Assembly (NCBI RefSeq): GCF_036711975.1
Contig: NC_091970.1
Location: 10,237,501 to 10,301,500 of the forward strand
Source: Onthophagus taurus
Lineage: Eukaryota; Arthropoda; Insecta; Coleoptera; Scarabaeidae
Direction: 5' to 3'
Length of the DNA: 64,000 nucleotides
Shown here: one piece after another, positions 10,731 to 21,478 of the stretch
Layout of the letters: the number at the start of each line of letters is the position of its first letter
Position numbering within the stretch: position 1 is the first letter of the stretch
Translations under genes and position numbers: made by a program
Notes under the pieces: model-generated
Told to the model about the DNA's origin: nothing
Seen by the model: the letters and a program-made list of their open reading frames with translations, nothing else
Database searches by the model: none

Positions 10731-11886
10731 AGCGAGACCGGTCATTAGACGTTTCTGGGGTTCTGGCCAAAATAAAAATTTGAGAATTCAGACTTAAGTA
10801 TTATCAATTACGATCTCTTCGTCTAAAATATTTTCAGATTTCTTGCACTTCCGGTTATACCGGAAGTCGCCACCAACTTTATTTTTTTAAATGCAACACC
10901 TGTATATTTTTATATATTTGGATTTGTCTGTTTTCAAGGTTTATAAATAACTTTACTTTTTGCAATTTAATTCGACCGTTCTCGAGTTATTCGAATTTTT
11001 CCAGAAAAATCTGCTCCAGCAGACATTTGTTCAAAAAATCAGAGAACACTCGATTTTTGGGATATCAATTTAGGATTGAGAACATGCTTAAGCAACATGA
11101 TGGAGTATTTTTGGGGAGTACATGATGGAGTACTAATATTAAGGGACATAACAGATAATTATTAGCTCACATGCATCAAGTGACGTAAACAAGTGAGTCT
11201 TTGACAAGAACTCATTGAGAAGGCTTGTTTTTCATGGCACACTAGGCTAAATATCCATATGATATGTGAGCATTTTTCAAAAAACCCTAATTATTTCTCA
11301 AACTATTAATGTTAGGCATAGGACATATGGAATATAAAAGATGTAAAATGAGACGCCGAAGACGACTAAGTAATAAAGTATGGGTGGTGCCATTTAAAAA
11401 AATGAAGTTATGGTACTTCCAAATTTCGAAAAGTTAACGTGCCATAGTAAAGTGACCAAACGATCTAGACAGCCGTTCTCGGCACCAAAACATACTCCAT
11501 CATGTTGTTTAAGCATGTTCTGAATCCTAAATTGATATCTCAAAAATTGAATGTTCTATGATTTTTTAAACAAATGTCCGCTGGAGCAGATTTTTCTAGA
11601 AAAAATCAAATATCTGGAGAACGGCCGAATCAAATTGCAAAAAGGAAAGTTATTTATAAACCTTGAAAACAGACAAATCCAAATATGTAAAAATATACAG
11701 GATGTTCCAGTTAAAAAAATAAAGTAGGTGGCGACTTCCGGTATAACCGGAAGTGCTAGAAATCTGAAAATATTTTAGATAAAGAGAACGTAATTGATAA
11801 TACTTAAGTCTGCATTCTCAAATTTTTGGTTTGGCCAGAACCCCAGAAACGTCTAATGACCGGTCTCGCTGAGACACCCTGTATAT
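10716..11886. mobile_element. Non-autonomous element with 0.4 kb terminal inverted repeats
   Basis: The ends are mirror images: TACAGGGTGTCTCAGCGAG at the left and its complement at 11868-11883. The arms run about 10716-11114 and 11488-11886, near-perfect but with small differences (for example GCACTTCCGGTTATACCGG versus the right arm). The central 370 bases are unique and have no ORF. The outer TATACAGGG / CCCTGTATA ends are consistent with a TA target duplication as in Tc1/mariner-type elements, but the superfamily is not proven. Another element with a TACAGGGTGTC end begins at 14425. Confidence 0.82.
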
Positions 11887-11984
11887 GGGATTAATTCACA
11901 AACTAGAGGTTGCTTGAGGTTGACGCATTGTAATGACATCAAAGTTGAGAATACATGTTAATGGCTTGAAAATCAACATGTGTT

Positions 11985-13000
11985 TACCATCAAAAGAGGT
12001 TGCAATCTACTCTCTAAAGTCCCGACAATCCTTTCCGACCTGTCACAAAACATCCTTCTGCAATTAACGATGCCCATGGGTTGTGGTGTAGTCCTCCATC
12101 TTGTGTTGGTTCGCCCCCTATGCTTTGTTCCGACGGGAATTTGTTTCAATATCCCCTTCAGGGCGCAGGCGAATGATTTATAAAGTTAATAACATCAGGC
12201 TTTCTGTATATTGAGTGAAGCTCGAAATTATATCTTCTGCGCAACTCTCCATATTATATCCTGTCCGTTTTGTCTTGTTAGGCCGTCCGATCTTACGTGC
12301 TTAATCAGACGATTATACGCCCTATGCCAAGTGTATCCGTCTTTTAACTTCTGCATTGGTATCATTCTCGGAGGTCACCAATGAGCCCAAATATACGAAT
12401 TGTACACGTTTATAACCGTATTCGCCTACCGTTATGTTTTTGCTTGGTGTACCTTTAGTCCACTTTTCATCGTTGCTTGTTCTATTAGGTTAAAAGCTTC
12501 TATTATATGCCTTCTCGTCGTAGCAATTATGTCGAAGGCCAAGGTCTGGACATTTTTGTTGATTTTTTTTTGATTTTTGTTATAGTCTTTCTTATTTTAA
12601 TTGCCGAGTCTTATGACTTTCTCGAGTACGATGTTGAACAAGTTGCATGATAGAGGTCACCCTATTGAGTGTTTCTCTGATTAATGAAATAAAGTGAGGG
12701 GGTATCTTAAGATCTGCCATTGCTCTAATTAGATGTACCCTAGAGATACTATCAGAAGTATTGTGCTTGGTTTAAATTCCCTTCTACTACTATTTATTTT
12801 CTGGCAGAATTTTCTGCTTTCTGATTGGTTCCTGAGTGTCTCAATTTTCTGGAATTCCCTATTCAAGCTATCTCTCTCTTTCTTTTTCCTTCCATGCGTT
12901 TACTTATTATAGGCTTCAATTTTCCGTTTTTCTGTTCCGGCTTTCTATCTATGAGATTCTTTCGACATCTCGTCTAAATGATGTCCATTCCTCATCCATG
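11985..13000 (-). pseudogene. RTE-like LINE reverse transcriptase relic
   Basis: On the minus strand, scattered frames give an RT from about 13000 down to 11985. The blocks are: DSISRVHLIRAMADLKIPPH with HFISLIRETLNRV; CNLFNIVLEKVIR; VQTLAF(ADD lost)DIIATTRRHI with IEAFNLIEQATMKSGLKV; FVYLGSLVTSENDTNAEVKR with RRIHLA; and a C-terminal HRGRTNTRW with CDRSERIVGTLES. The order matches RTE-type or BovB-like LINE RTs. The catalytic Y/FADD box has lost two residues (F-D-I-I instead of FADDIDII). Many frameshifts make it a fossil. No endonuclease was identified. Confidence 0.68.
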
Positions 13001-13045
13001 TTGCTTTTTTTATTTTTTGTTAATTTAAGTGATTTTGTGTCATAA

Positions 13046-13828
13046 TTTTGTTCGTATTCATGTCTTCTACTTTAATTGGGTCAGGATTTATTTTAATACA
13101 GGATATAGACGTTGGTGTTTTTAACTGTTAAAGTTTTAGTTTTTTTTTTTTTTAACTGTTATTTATTGATTAACTTCGATTAATTATTCCTCATATTTTC
13201 CACAACGAAGATGGTGATGTCATATATTTCAAAACTTCGATAAGAGCACACATGGTGTTGAAACAATAACGATTACTTTATATTTATTTTCTTCGCCTCA
13301 TCAAAATTTAAAAATTTAACACAATTTTTCTTGGTGTTTTAAAAGAAGTTCTTCTCGATCTTATTTGACCCACATTTGATCCGAGTTTATCGCGGGATTT
13401 ATGCGTTAGCATTGACTTTCACAATTGTGCAACAAAGATAAGGTCGTCTTTTCATTACTAGATAAAAACAACCTTGTTTTTAAACTAGTAGGAGTAAATA
13501 CAAAAGGACGCTAGGAAATTTACACTATAAAAATTTGTATACAAGTTCACGTTTAAGGTTTTGTGTTTGTTTATTTTAAACTATTGTTTCACTATAATAC
13601 TTAAAATTTAATTCTTTGAACTGATGAATTTATTTTTAGAAGTTCTCTTAATTATTACTCTATTAACAAAACCCAATACAGAACCAATAAATAAAATTAT
13701 TAGTAATTTTTCTTTTCATGAGGAATATTTTATTAGATTGTATCCATAAAATTAAGTTATGTAGCGCCATCTATTGCTGACTAGATGTACTCGATAAAAA
13801 AACTGAGTAAGACAAGTTAGGTATTTTT
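13046..13828. other. No recognisable feature
   Basis: AT-rich, with a T-run near 13140-13153. I see no motif or ORF that can be supported. Confidence 0.4.
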
Positions 13829-14424
13829 ATACAGGATGTTTCACGAGGAATGGTACATATGTTAATATGTTATAGATTTGTTCATTTTAAGCAGAAAAGT
13901 TCCTAAAAACATGTGCTCAATTCTCAAAGATAACTGAGAAACAGCCAGTTAATGCAGCAACTGATTTATTTAAACGTGTACATAAAATATCAAAATTCCA
14001 ACTTTAATGTTGGAATGTTGGTTGAACATGGAATGGATATAAGTCATCAGTACGCAATGTTCTCCATACTTTTACATGAGGAACACCAAGACGAGCAGAA
14101 AGTCTTCTTGTACTGGTAGATGGACTGCGTTCTGCCGACTGAAGAATTTGTTCAACTTCATTCAGAGTTTGCACACCTGCACGTTGAGAACGAATATTTG
14201 TATTTGGAACAGAACCGGTTTCATGTAATCTGTTGAATGTTCGAGTAAATGTTGTCTCCTATACTCCAGTTTCCATTGCAGAAACCGTAATAGCATATTC
14301 TGCATGAGTCAATATCATTATCAACAACTTAGTCGACACAATTTATGCATTAACTGGCCATTGATCACATTTTTTTAGGAACTTTTCTGCTTAAAATGAA
14401 CAAATCTATAACATATTAACGTAT
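13829..14424 (-). mobile_element. Mariner/Tc1-type transposon relic with 70-bp inverted ends
   Basis: The left end TATACAGGATGTTTC runs into ATATGTTATAGATTTG and AAGCAGAAAAGTTCC, repeated in inverse at 14373-14424. Between the arms, the minus strand (about 14330-14030) reads as the helix-turn-helix part of an IS630/mariner-type transposase (FNRLHETGSVPN, TLNEVEQILQSAERS, RRLSARLGVPHV). The catalytic part is absent, so only a short derivative remains. The right outer end is missing where the next element (starting TACAGGGTGTCCC) abuts. Confidence 0.72.
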
Positions 14425-15076
14425 GTACAGGGTGTCCCAATTTCGATGTCCGCATAGGCTATCTCCGAAACTAAAAGAGATAGCAAAAAAGTAGCTTACA
14501 TGTCATGATCTCGTTTTTCGAGAAAATGCTAATGCCGAAAACTCCGAACAGCTATCGTCTTTTGTTTTCGCCATATCGGCAAAAACTGAAAATTTTGCAA
14601 AAACGACAATCGCGAATATCTCACTTATTATCAAAGATGGAGTATTATAAATAAAACATTATTTGGGCAACTTTTTACGAAGAATTCAGTGGCGTAGGTA
14701 GAATTTTTTTCCCATCTCTTATTTTCGAGATTTTAGACGTAACTTTATTTTTTTAAATGGAAACCATAGTTGGCAATAGCCTAAAATAATTTGTTATTTT
14801 CTTCTGATAACAAATATATATAGTTTGTAGGGTATATTTCTTATAGTTCTTGAATAATTAATAAAAATTCATTTTGTTCTATCTAAAATTAATGTATGTA
14901 TTTAAAAGTTACTGTTGCTATGGTGATAACAATACATACTATGATGGAACATAATGTATCAAATAATTGCCAAAGCTTGTATTTAAAAATTCGATAACAA
15001 CTCTGGCATTATGTGCTGGTACGATGCACCAGCATGTTAAGTGTCAAAGTATAACAAAACTAAATAAAACTTTGCA

Positions 15077-15713
15077 ATGAATTTCGAAAATTATGAAAAA
15101 TGTAACATGATGGAATGCTATATGTTATCAGATAAGAATGCGACATTATTCGCGGAATTATATTTCACAAGGTATCCGGAAAGAAGACAACCGCACGTAA
15201 GAACCTGCAGCCGGTTAGCAGAAAATTTAATAGATATTTGGTCCTTCCCCAAACCACATACAAAAACATACCAAAATGACCTGCAAGAGAAATTGCAACA
15301 AGACGTCTGACGCAAAAGCCGCTGCTCCCGAATATGAAAGAAAAATAAGTATAAACCATACAAAGCGGGACTAACTCATTATTTACATTTTGTAGATGAT
15401 ATTTAAAAAAATTAAATAATCTGCTGTTTGTTCAAAATGTTATCTGGACCGATGAAGTCTCTGAATGTTCAAAGAAGATTGGGGTTCAATGTATGGTGTG
15501 CCCTTTTAGATAATAGAATTTTGGCATATAGTATCTACCATAAAAACTTAAACTCAGGGAAATACCTCAATATATTAAGGCAGCACATTGAGCCTTTGGT
15601 CGACAATTTGCCACTAAATATGTCTCAAATGATATATTTTTCAATATGACGGAGCACCAGCACATAATGCCAGAGTTGTTAGTGAATTTTTAAATACTAC
15701 TACAAACTCAAGG
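15077..15713 (+). pseudogene. Broken mariner-like transposase
   Basis: The N-terminal part (15077-15310) reads ATLFAELYFTRYPERRQPHV, the start type shared by a large insect family of mariner-like transposases. A second part (about 15430-15713) has VIWTDE (first catalytic Asp), VWCALLDNRILAYSI and, across a frameshift, QYDGAPAHNARVVSEFLN (second catalytic Asp). The middle is deleted, and the third catalytic block is missing where a small MITE is inserted. It cannot be functional. Confidence 0.78.
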
Positions 15714-16030
15714 ACAGTAGAATCTAACAGGACTGCTATATCCATTGTTGTGACAGCCTACCCGCAAACTAAGTCACACCATTTTCCACGCCCAGCTGTT
15801 GTTATGGTCTATGCGTTTGCTGTGTGTTTTTAGAGGTTATATCCTAGACGTATTCATATTAGTTTTGAAGTTTTATGTTTTTAGACGTATTAATGTCTAT
15901 CATATAACCTCTAAAAACATAGACAGTTATCTACCAGGCGTGGCAAATAATGTGACGTAGAATGCGGGCAACCAACCCGTAGTCGACTACAAAAATACAA
16001 TGGATGTAGCAGTCCTGTTAGATTCTACTG
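15714..16030. mobile_element. Foldback MITE, 0.3 kb
   Basis: Inverted ends CAGTAGAATCTAACAGGACT ... and its complement ending CTACTG. The arms continue inward with gaps (CCACGCC blocks, CTCTAAAAACATA), so the whole element can fold into a long hairpin. It has no ORF. It interrupts the mariner-like transposase. No clean target duplication was found. Confidence 0.75.
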
Positions 16031-16184
16031 TTCTTGCTACAAACTTTGCCAATAATTGGAAACAATGCTTTCCCTCATAGTATGGTTATCACCATAACAA
16101 CATTAAGTTTTAAATACATACAATAGTTTTAGAAAGAACAAAAAAAATTGATACATTATATTCCATCATAGTATGGTTATCACT

Positions 16185-16332
16185 AGGGCACGAAACTTTT
16201 GTAACAAAACGATACGATTTCCCCCCTCCACTTGTTCTCATTGGCTAGTTTTCTGGGTTTGTTTTCTAGGAAGCCACTGAGAACAAGTGGAGGGAGGAAA
16301 TCGTATCCTTTTGTTACAAAAGTTGCGTGCCT
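16185..16332. mobile_element. Short MITE with about 50-bp inverted repeats
   Basis: The ends GGGCACGAAACTTTTGTAAC and CAAAAGTTGCGTGCC are complementary, with arms extending to CCCTCCACTTGTTCTC. The element is about 148 bases and lies in the right arm of the 14425-16764 element. A three-base TTA/CTA flank hints at a PIF/Harbinger-type target but is not exact. Confidence 0.75.
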
Positions 16333-16919
16333 TAGATTTAGATGGAACAAAATGAATTTTTGTTAATTATTCAATAACTATAAGAAATATACCCCACAAA
16401 CTATATATATTTGTTATCAGAAGAAAATAATAAATTATTTTAAGTCATAGCCAACTATGGCTTCCATTTAAAAAAATAAAGTTACGTCTAAAATCTCGAA
16501 AATAAAAGATGGGAAAAAAATTCTACCTACGCCACTGAATTCTTCGTAAAAAGTTGCCCATATAATGTTGTCTTTATAATACTCCATCTTTGATAATAAG
16601 TGAGATATTCGCGATTGTCGTTTTTGCAAAATTTTCAGTTTTTGCCGATAGGGCGAAAACAAAAGACGATAGCTGTTCGGAGTTTTCGGCATTAGCATTT
16701 TCTCGAAAAACGAGATCATGACATGTAAGCTACTTTTTATCTATCTCTTTTAGTTTCGGAGATATATAGATAAAACACATGATGTACTGTTTAAAGATTT
16801 TGAATACTTTATTTTTGTGGTAAATCTAGAAGGACGTAAATATGATGCAAATGACGTCATGCATGGATGGCAACCATTATTACACAAACTTTAAGTTAGC
16901 AAAATGATTAATTTATTTA

Positions 16920-17160
16920 TATTTTATAAAGTTGTGAGTTTCAAATCGTTTCAAACGATACCACTTTGAGCCCGTTTCTTTTCAATCTAATTATGGAAAA
17001 GGTAATAGATGAGGTCAAATTCTGCATAGATGCAAAATGGGAATCAATAAGGTAAAGATAATCTGCTATGCAGACGATTTAAATACTAATTATAGCAGAG
17101 AACGAAAATCATCTCCAAAGGTTCCTCCATAAATTTTGCAAAACATCAAAATGATACAAT
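16920..17160 (+). pseudogene. LINE RT scrap around the YADD box
   Basis: One frame gives LFNLIMEKVIDEV, then after a shift KVKIICYADDLN and a frame with LQRFLHKFCKTSK. This is the catalytic YADD neighbourhood of a LINE RT. It differs in style from the RNase-H-bearing LINE that follows at about 17165. Confidence 0.62.
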
Positions 17161-17164
17161 ATGC

Positions 17165-18525
17165 GATAGTGGTATCTACAACATTTGATATCTAAAGTCC
17201 TCCAGGTGACCCTAGATACCATTTGCGCTTGGTGTAAGGGAGAGAACCTCTCAATAAACCCGCAAAAGACAATTGTTGTGCCCTTCACCAGGAAGCGAAA
17301 GTTGGATGGACTAATCCGCCCAACTATCCAAGGTGAAGAAATTCCTTTCTAAAAGGAAGTCAAATATCTAGGAGTAATCCTAGACAGTCATGGAATGGAC
17401 ATTTGCAGGGAGTTTTGCACAAAGCTAGACTATCCTTGTGGACTTGTCGCAGTCTTTGTGGAAAAAACTGGGGTCTTACCCCTGAAAGACTGTACTGGCT
17501 CTATGTGACTGTGGTTAGACCTATGATCACATACGGAGCAGCAGCCTGGTATAGGAAAGTCCGACAGACTTCAGTTATCAGTAAACTTTCACGAATTCAA
17601 CGAGTAGCTGGATTGGCAATCTCTGGTGCGATAGGCACAACGCCAACTCTAGCAATGGAGGTTCTGCTTGGCCTATCTCCTCTGCATTTGCATATATAGA
17701 AAGTGGCTAGAACAACCATTTACAGATTTAAGCAATATGCTAAAAACTGTTCCGACATGTCCTACCAATGGGCTGCGCAAGACATTATAAGCACTGATAC
17801 TGTGCTATCAATGCCGTCAGATTTGGCGGTATCACTATCAGTGATTAATGCTCGATACCAGATTATACTGCCTGAGCGGCAGTCCTGGATCGAAAATGAA
17901 AATTCTCTGGTTCGGGCAGACATTTGCTTGTACACAGATGGATCAAAAACGCCTGAAGGGGTAGGAACAAGAGTATACTGCCAGACACCTCGAATTAAGC
18001 AAGCCTACAGCCTGGGTACGTACTGTACTGTATTCCAGGCGGAAGTATTTGCTATTGACATGGGTGCTAAAATCCTTCTTGAAAGAGGGGTGAAGAACAT
18101 GACAGTACGAATTTTATCAGACAGTCAAGCCGCTCTCCAGGCGCTGCAAGCCGTGAAAACGGTGTCGGCTCTGGTTAATGATTGTAAGAGAACATTAAAC
18201 ACACTGAGTTGTGATAACAGAGTCTCTCTGATCTGAGTCCCGGGTCACTCTGGGGTTGCTGGCAATGAAGCGGCAGATAAGCTAGCACGAGATAGCAGCG
18301 CTGAAGCGTTTGTGGGGCCGGAAGTTTATCTCCTCAAAAGATCTGAATGACCTTTCGCCGAGCAAGGTATTAATGTTCGTTAAGAGCATTGGACTGCACG
18401 GTGAAATTTGATAACTATATCTATTGGGGTACAATAGATCCTTAGGGTCGCGGTGCAAGGTTGGTTGGTCCGCCTACCCGATATGTATTCTATGTAATGT
18501 AATGTAATGTAATGTAATCTACAAA
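17165..18525 (+). pseudogene. LINE with RNase H domain (I/R1-like), 5'-truncated
   Basis: The C-terminal part of a LINE ORF2 follows. At about 17190-17400: CAWCKGENLSINPQKT and VKYLGVILD, broken by a stop and a frameshift. At 17403-17699: the RT thumb with TYGAAAWY and LSRIQRVAGLAISGA. At 17703-18236: a full RNase H with DICLYTDGSKT (Asp), FQAEVFAID (Glu) and RILSDSQAALQAL (Asp), and after one stop VPGHSGVAGNEAADKLAR (His and Asp). The 3' end is a (TAATG)n tail at about 18495-18522, as in I-clade LINEs. The clade is inferred from RNase H and the tail. It is inactive because of the stops. Confidence 0.85.
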
Positions 18526-18759
18526 ATTTCTTAGTCGGTAAAACCTTTCCTTGAAATGAGGAGGTAAAAAATCACTTGGATCAGCGTTTTGCCAGCAAAT
18601 AAGATAAATTTTATCATCGTGGAATCATGCTATTGACTGTCTCTATTTATGTATCCAATATGTTTCCCTCCTGGTCCTTTTTTTGTTTCAAGTACTCTGC
18701 TTTGCCACTTCTAAAATTCTTTATGGTCTTGAAAAACAGCTTGCCGTTTTCTTTTCTAT

Positions 18760-19745
18760 ATCTTACCAGTGTCTCGCCACTGAGAAGTCCGCACCCGGGT
18801 ATGCCTTATCTGATTTGATGCAATTGTTGAGAGGGTGGAGTAATGATAGTGGAAGATGTGGATTGTTGACAGGGTGGAGTAATCGAGGCGATATAAGCAT
18901 GTGTTGGAAGGCATTGGTAGGTAACTTACCATGGATTTCGGTAAGTTGATATAGGAACTCATTGCTAGGGTTAAAGAGGGGATTATGGGGGTTCTTAATT
19001 CGGGTGATAGATCTTTCCGCCACTTACAGGTGGTACTTCGTTCTTCTTGGTGCGTCGCTTAGCACTATTGATCCATATTCTATGATGGGCCTGCATATGG
19101 TCTTGTAGATGTGTGAGGCACATGAGGTAGAGATTCCACAACCACTGAAAGAGAGGGATTTAAAGTGCTTCGCGCGTGTCTTTACTTTCATTTTCCGTTT
19201 CATTTATGAGCGTCTGCAGCTTATAGACCAAAGAAGCGACTTCCTTACCGTATGAGATCAATGATGTGTCGTCGGCATAAAGTAGTGTGTATGTACGGAG
19301 ATTAAAGGTGGATTAAAGGTTAAAAATCGTGGCAGAATGAATTGTATAGAGTCTTGCGAAGTTGGAAACCAGAATAGTTAGGCTGGGACGTTGATTTTCC
19401 GGATTGGAAGCCAAATTGGTAAGGCAGAATCTTTTTTGATACAGCAGCCAGGAGCTTGTTTTTCAACTGCGTTTCGAAAAATTTTCCAACTACGAGAAGC
19501 AGTGAGATGGGGCGGTATTTTACTGGATCAGAAAGAGAAGAGTCTTTCTTGGGAATACAAGTAATAATTGACGTCTTCCAGTCGCGCGGAAAATGCTGAG
19601 TCGTAAGGCAAAAGTTAATTATTTTCCTGATAAAGCCGTGGATGTTAAGATCTAGACTTGTTAGCAGTTTCCTTGTAATGTGATCATAACCGGAAGCGAT
19701 ATCATTTCCCTGTCCAAGAAGAGTAAAATATTCGTCTTTTAACAT
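18760..19745 (-). pseudogene. Jockey-like LINE RT relic
   Basis: On the minus strand, 19745-19320 reads HFPRDWKTSIITCIPKK, DPVKYRPISLL and LPYQFGFQSGKST (RT blocks 1-2). About 19300-19170 has YTLLYADDTSLIS, the catalytic box. 19120-18763 has ICRPIIEYGSIVLSD and AERSITRIKNPHNPLFNP, the thumb and C-terminal region. Several segments are deleted or frameshifted. No endonuclease or tail was recognised. Confidence 0.75.
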
Positions 19746-19944
19746 GAGAGTGTATTTATTTCCGACATCATTTAAACACTTTTTAGTTTTTATGATACTA
19801 ATTTATGTTACTTTATTACATCTCTATTGTGTTCATAATTGTGTAACTATGTGGCTACGAATTCTTTTCGCTTAGAATTATTGACTACTTATGTATTTCA
19901 TTTGTAACAACAATTCTATTGCTCAGCGTTATTGTAACCACGCA
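19746..19944. other. No recognisable feature
   Basis: AT-rich spacer between the minus-strand LINE relic and the 28-bp minisatellite. It may contain the 5' end of the plus-strand LINE, whose boundary cannot be placed. Confidence 0.3.
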
Positions 19945-20112
19945 CCGATGGCCAAAGTGTAACTTAACACTTCCGATAGAAAAAGTGTAACTTAACACTT
20001 CCCATGGCCAAAGTGTACCTTAACACTTCCGATGGCCAAAGTGTAACTTAATACTTCCGATGGCCAAAGTGTAACTTAACACTTCCGATGGCCAAAGTGT
20101 AACTTAACACTT
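19945..20112 (+). repeat. Minisatellite, six 28-bp units
   Basis: Six units of CCGATGGCCAAAGTGTAACT followed by TAACACTT, 168 bases in all. The second unit is the most diverged. Each unit carries the inverted pair AAGTGT...ACACTT. The array lies 340 bases before ORF1 of a nearly complete LINE on the same strand, so it may be part of that element's 5' untranslated region. Confidence 0.9.
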
Positions 20113-20449
20113 CCTTAAAACTTCGGTGATTTTGGAGTTGTGGGCGAAATTTTGCCTCCCCTAGTTTTAATCTTCGGCATGTTTGGAATGCTTATTGGTC
20201 ATAATGAAAACAGTTCGCGATTCAATACACGTTTGTTCTCGTGCTCCGTCTTTTTTGGATGATTTATAGCGTTTGACGGCGTAGTTTTGATTTGCGAGTA
20301 TACAAATACGTTAATGAGTTGGTATGCATTTGCGGTGATTTAGTGATTATCTTCTCTAATTTGAGAGTTTTCGTTAAAACGGGCGTAAAGTTTTTAAGGT
20401 TTTCGCCTTCATTTTCGGTAAATCTTGTTTCTCGATAAAACCGGTCGTT

Positions 20450-21428
20450 ATGCCAGTGAAGAAGAAATTTTGTGGGAGGTGTAGTCAACTGGTGGGGAGA
20501 GACACCCCTGGAGTTCAGTGTGACGCTTGCCGGGCGTGGTTTCATGCCAAATGCGTGGATATCGCCAGAGAGTCTGCGGTCGCCTTATCGGTCGCTGGCG
20601 CATCATGGAGGTGTTCCACTTGCAGATCGCCACCGCCGGTGGCGTCGCGACGCCTATCTCATTCCTTTGGTGCCCCTTCTGGTACTCCTGCCGATCATGT
20701 TTCTTCTGTCACCCTTGAAACTGTTTGCGAGATGATTGGAGAAATGCGAACAGAAATGCAGAGAATGACTTCACGATATGATGAATTGGTTGAGTCGGTA
20801 CAATTTTGTAGTCAGCGGGTAACAGATTTTGAGGCGACTGTGAAACGCTTTCAGGATCAATTGAAGATTATAGATAAGCTGAATGCCGAAAATATGTCGC
20901 TGCGCAAACAAGTAGATGATTTGTCTGGTCGTGTTGGTGACCTGGAACAGTACTCCCGAAGAAATAACTTAGAACTACAGAGCGTTCCGGAAAAAGATAA
21001 TGAAGACCTTTTGATGGTGTTGAAAACCATGGGTGATTTTATTGGGGTTCCTGTGTCTTCAACGGATGTGGACGCAGCTCATCGTGTCCCGCACGGTCCT
21101 GGAAATCAAAATCAAAATCGTGGAACGAATCGTAAGGTTTTGTAGTCGTCTCACCAGAGATAACTTTCTGGCTGCTGCAAAGCTAAAGAAGCGTTCTGGT
21201 CCTCCGGGTTCGCCACCTGGCCTGTCTATTGATGGTGTCTCTGAACGCTGTTTCATCAACGAACATCTGACGCCTGCGAATAAGTTTTTGTTAAGTAATG
21301 TAAGGAAGGTTGCCAGAGAGAAGGGCTACAAGTTTGTCTGGACGCGTGATTGTAGAGTTTACGTCCGTAAGAATGAAACTGCGCGCCCTATAGTAATTAG
21401 GAAAGTCACCGATGTTGATAAACTTTAA
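20450..21428 (+). pseudogene. LINE ORF1 with PHD-type zinc finger, one frameshift
   Basis: Residues 8-57 form a PHD/RING-like zinc finger: CGRCSQLVG, VQCDACRAWFHAKC, WRCSTCR. Next comes a coiled-coil stretch with SLRKQVDDLSGRVGDLEQYS, then SRRNNLELQSVP, the LINE ORF1 nucleic-acid-binding block. A one-base shift at about 21135 moves the reading to a second frame (21136-21428) with RIVRFCSRLTRDNFLAAAK and FKFVWTRDCRVYVRK-like sequence ending at 21428. ORF1 proteins of this type bind the element RNA and act as chaperones. Without the shift the protein would be about 325 residues. Start ATG at 20450. Confidence 0.85.
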
Positions 21429-21478
21429 TTTTTCTGCTTTTTTACTGTATATTTTTTCTCGATGATATTATTTGTACA

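Larger units (their letters stand above)
14425..16764 (+). mobile_element. Long-inverted-repeat mariner-like element carrying two nested MITEs
   Basis: The arms at about 14427-14960 and 16145-16764 are inverted copies, for example CATGTCATGATCTCG, GATGGAGTATTATAA and GTGGCGTAGGTAG. The extreme right end (about 35 bases) is missing. The centre holds a broken transposase on the plus strand (15077-15720). Two smaller inverted-repeat elements are inside it: 15714-16030 in the transposase and 16185-16332 in the right arm. The TACAGGGTG end fits a TA-targeting Tc1/mariner relative. Confidence 0.8.

Noticed and set aside
12836..13045. 69-residue ORF rich in Ser/Phe/Leu
   Set aside because: Antisense of the RTE-like LINE relic; composition typical of antisense reading.
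20264..20545. Minus-strand ORF over the LINE 5' region
   Set aside because: Antisense of the LINE 5' region and ORF1 start, no recognisable motif.
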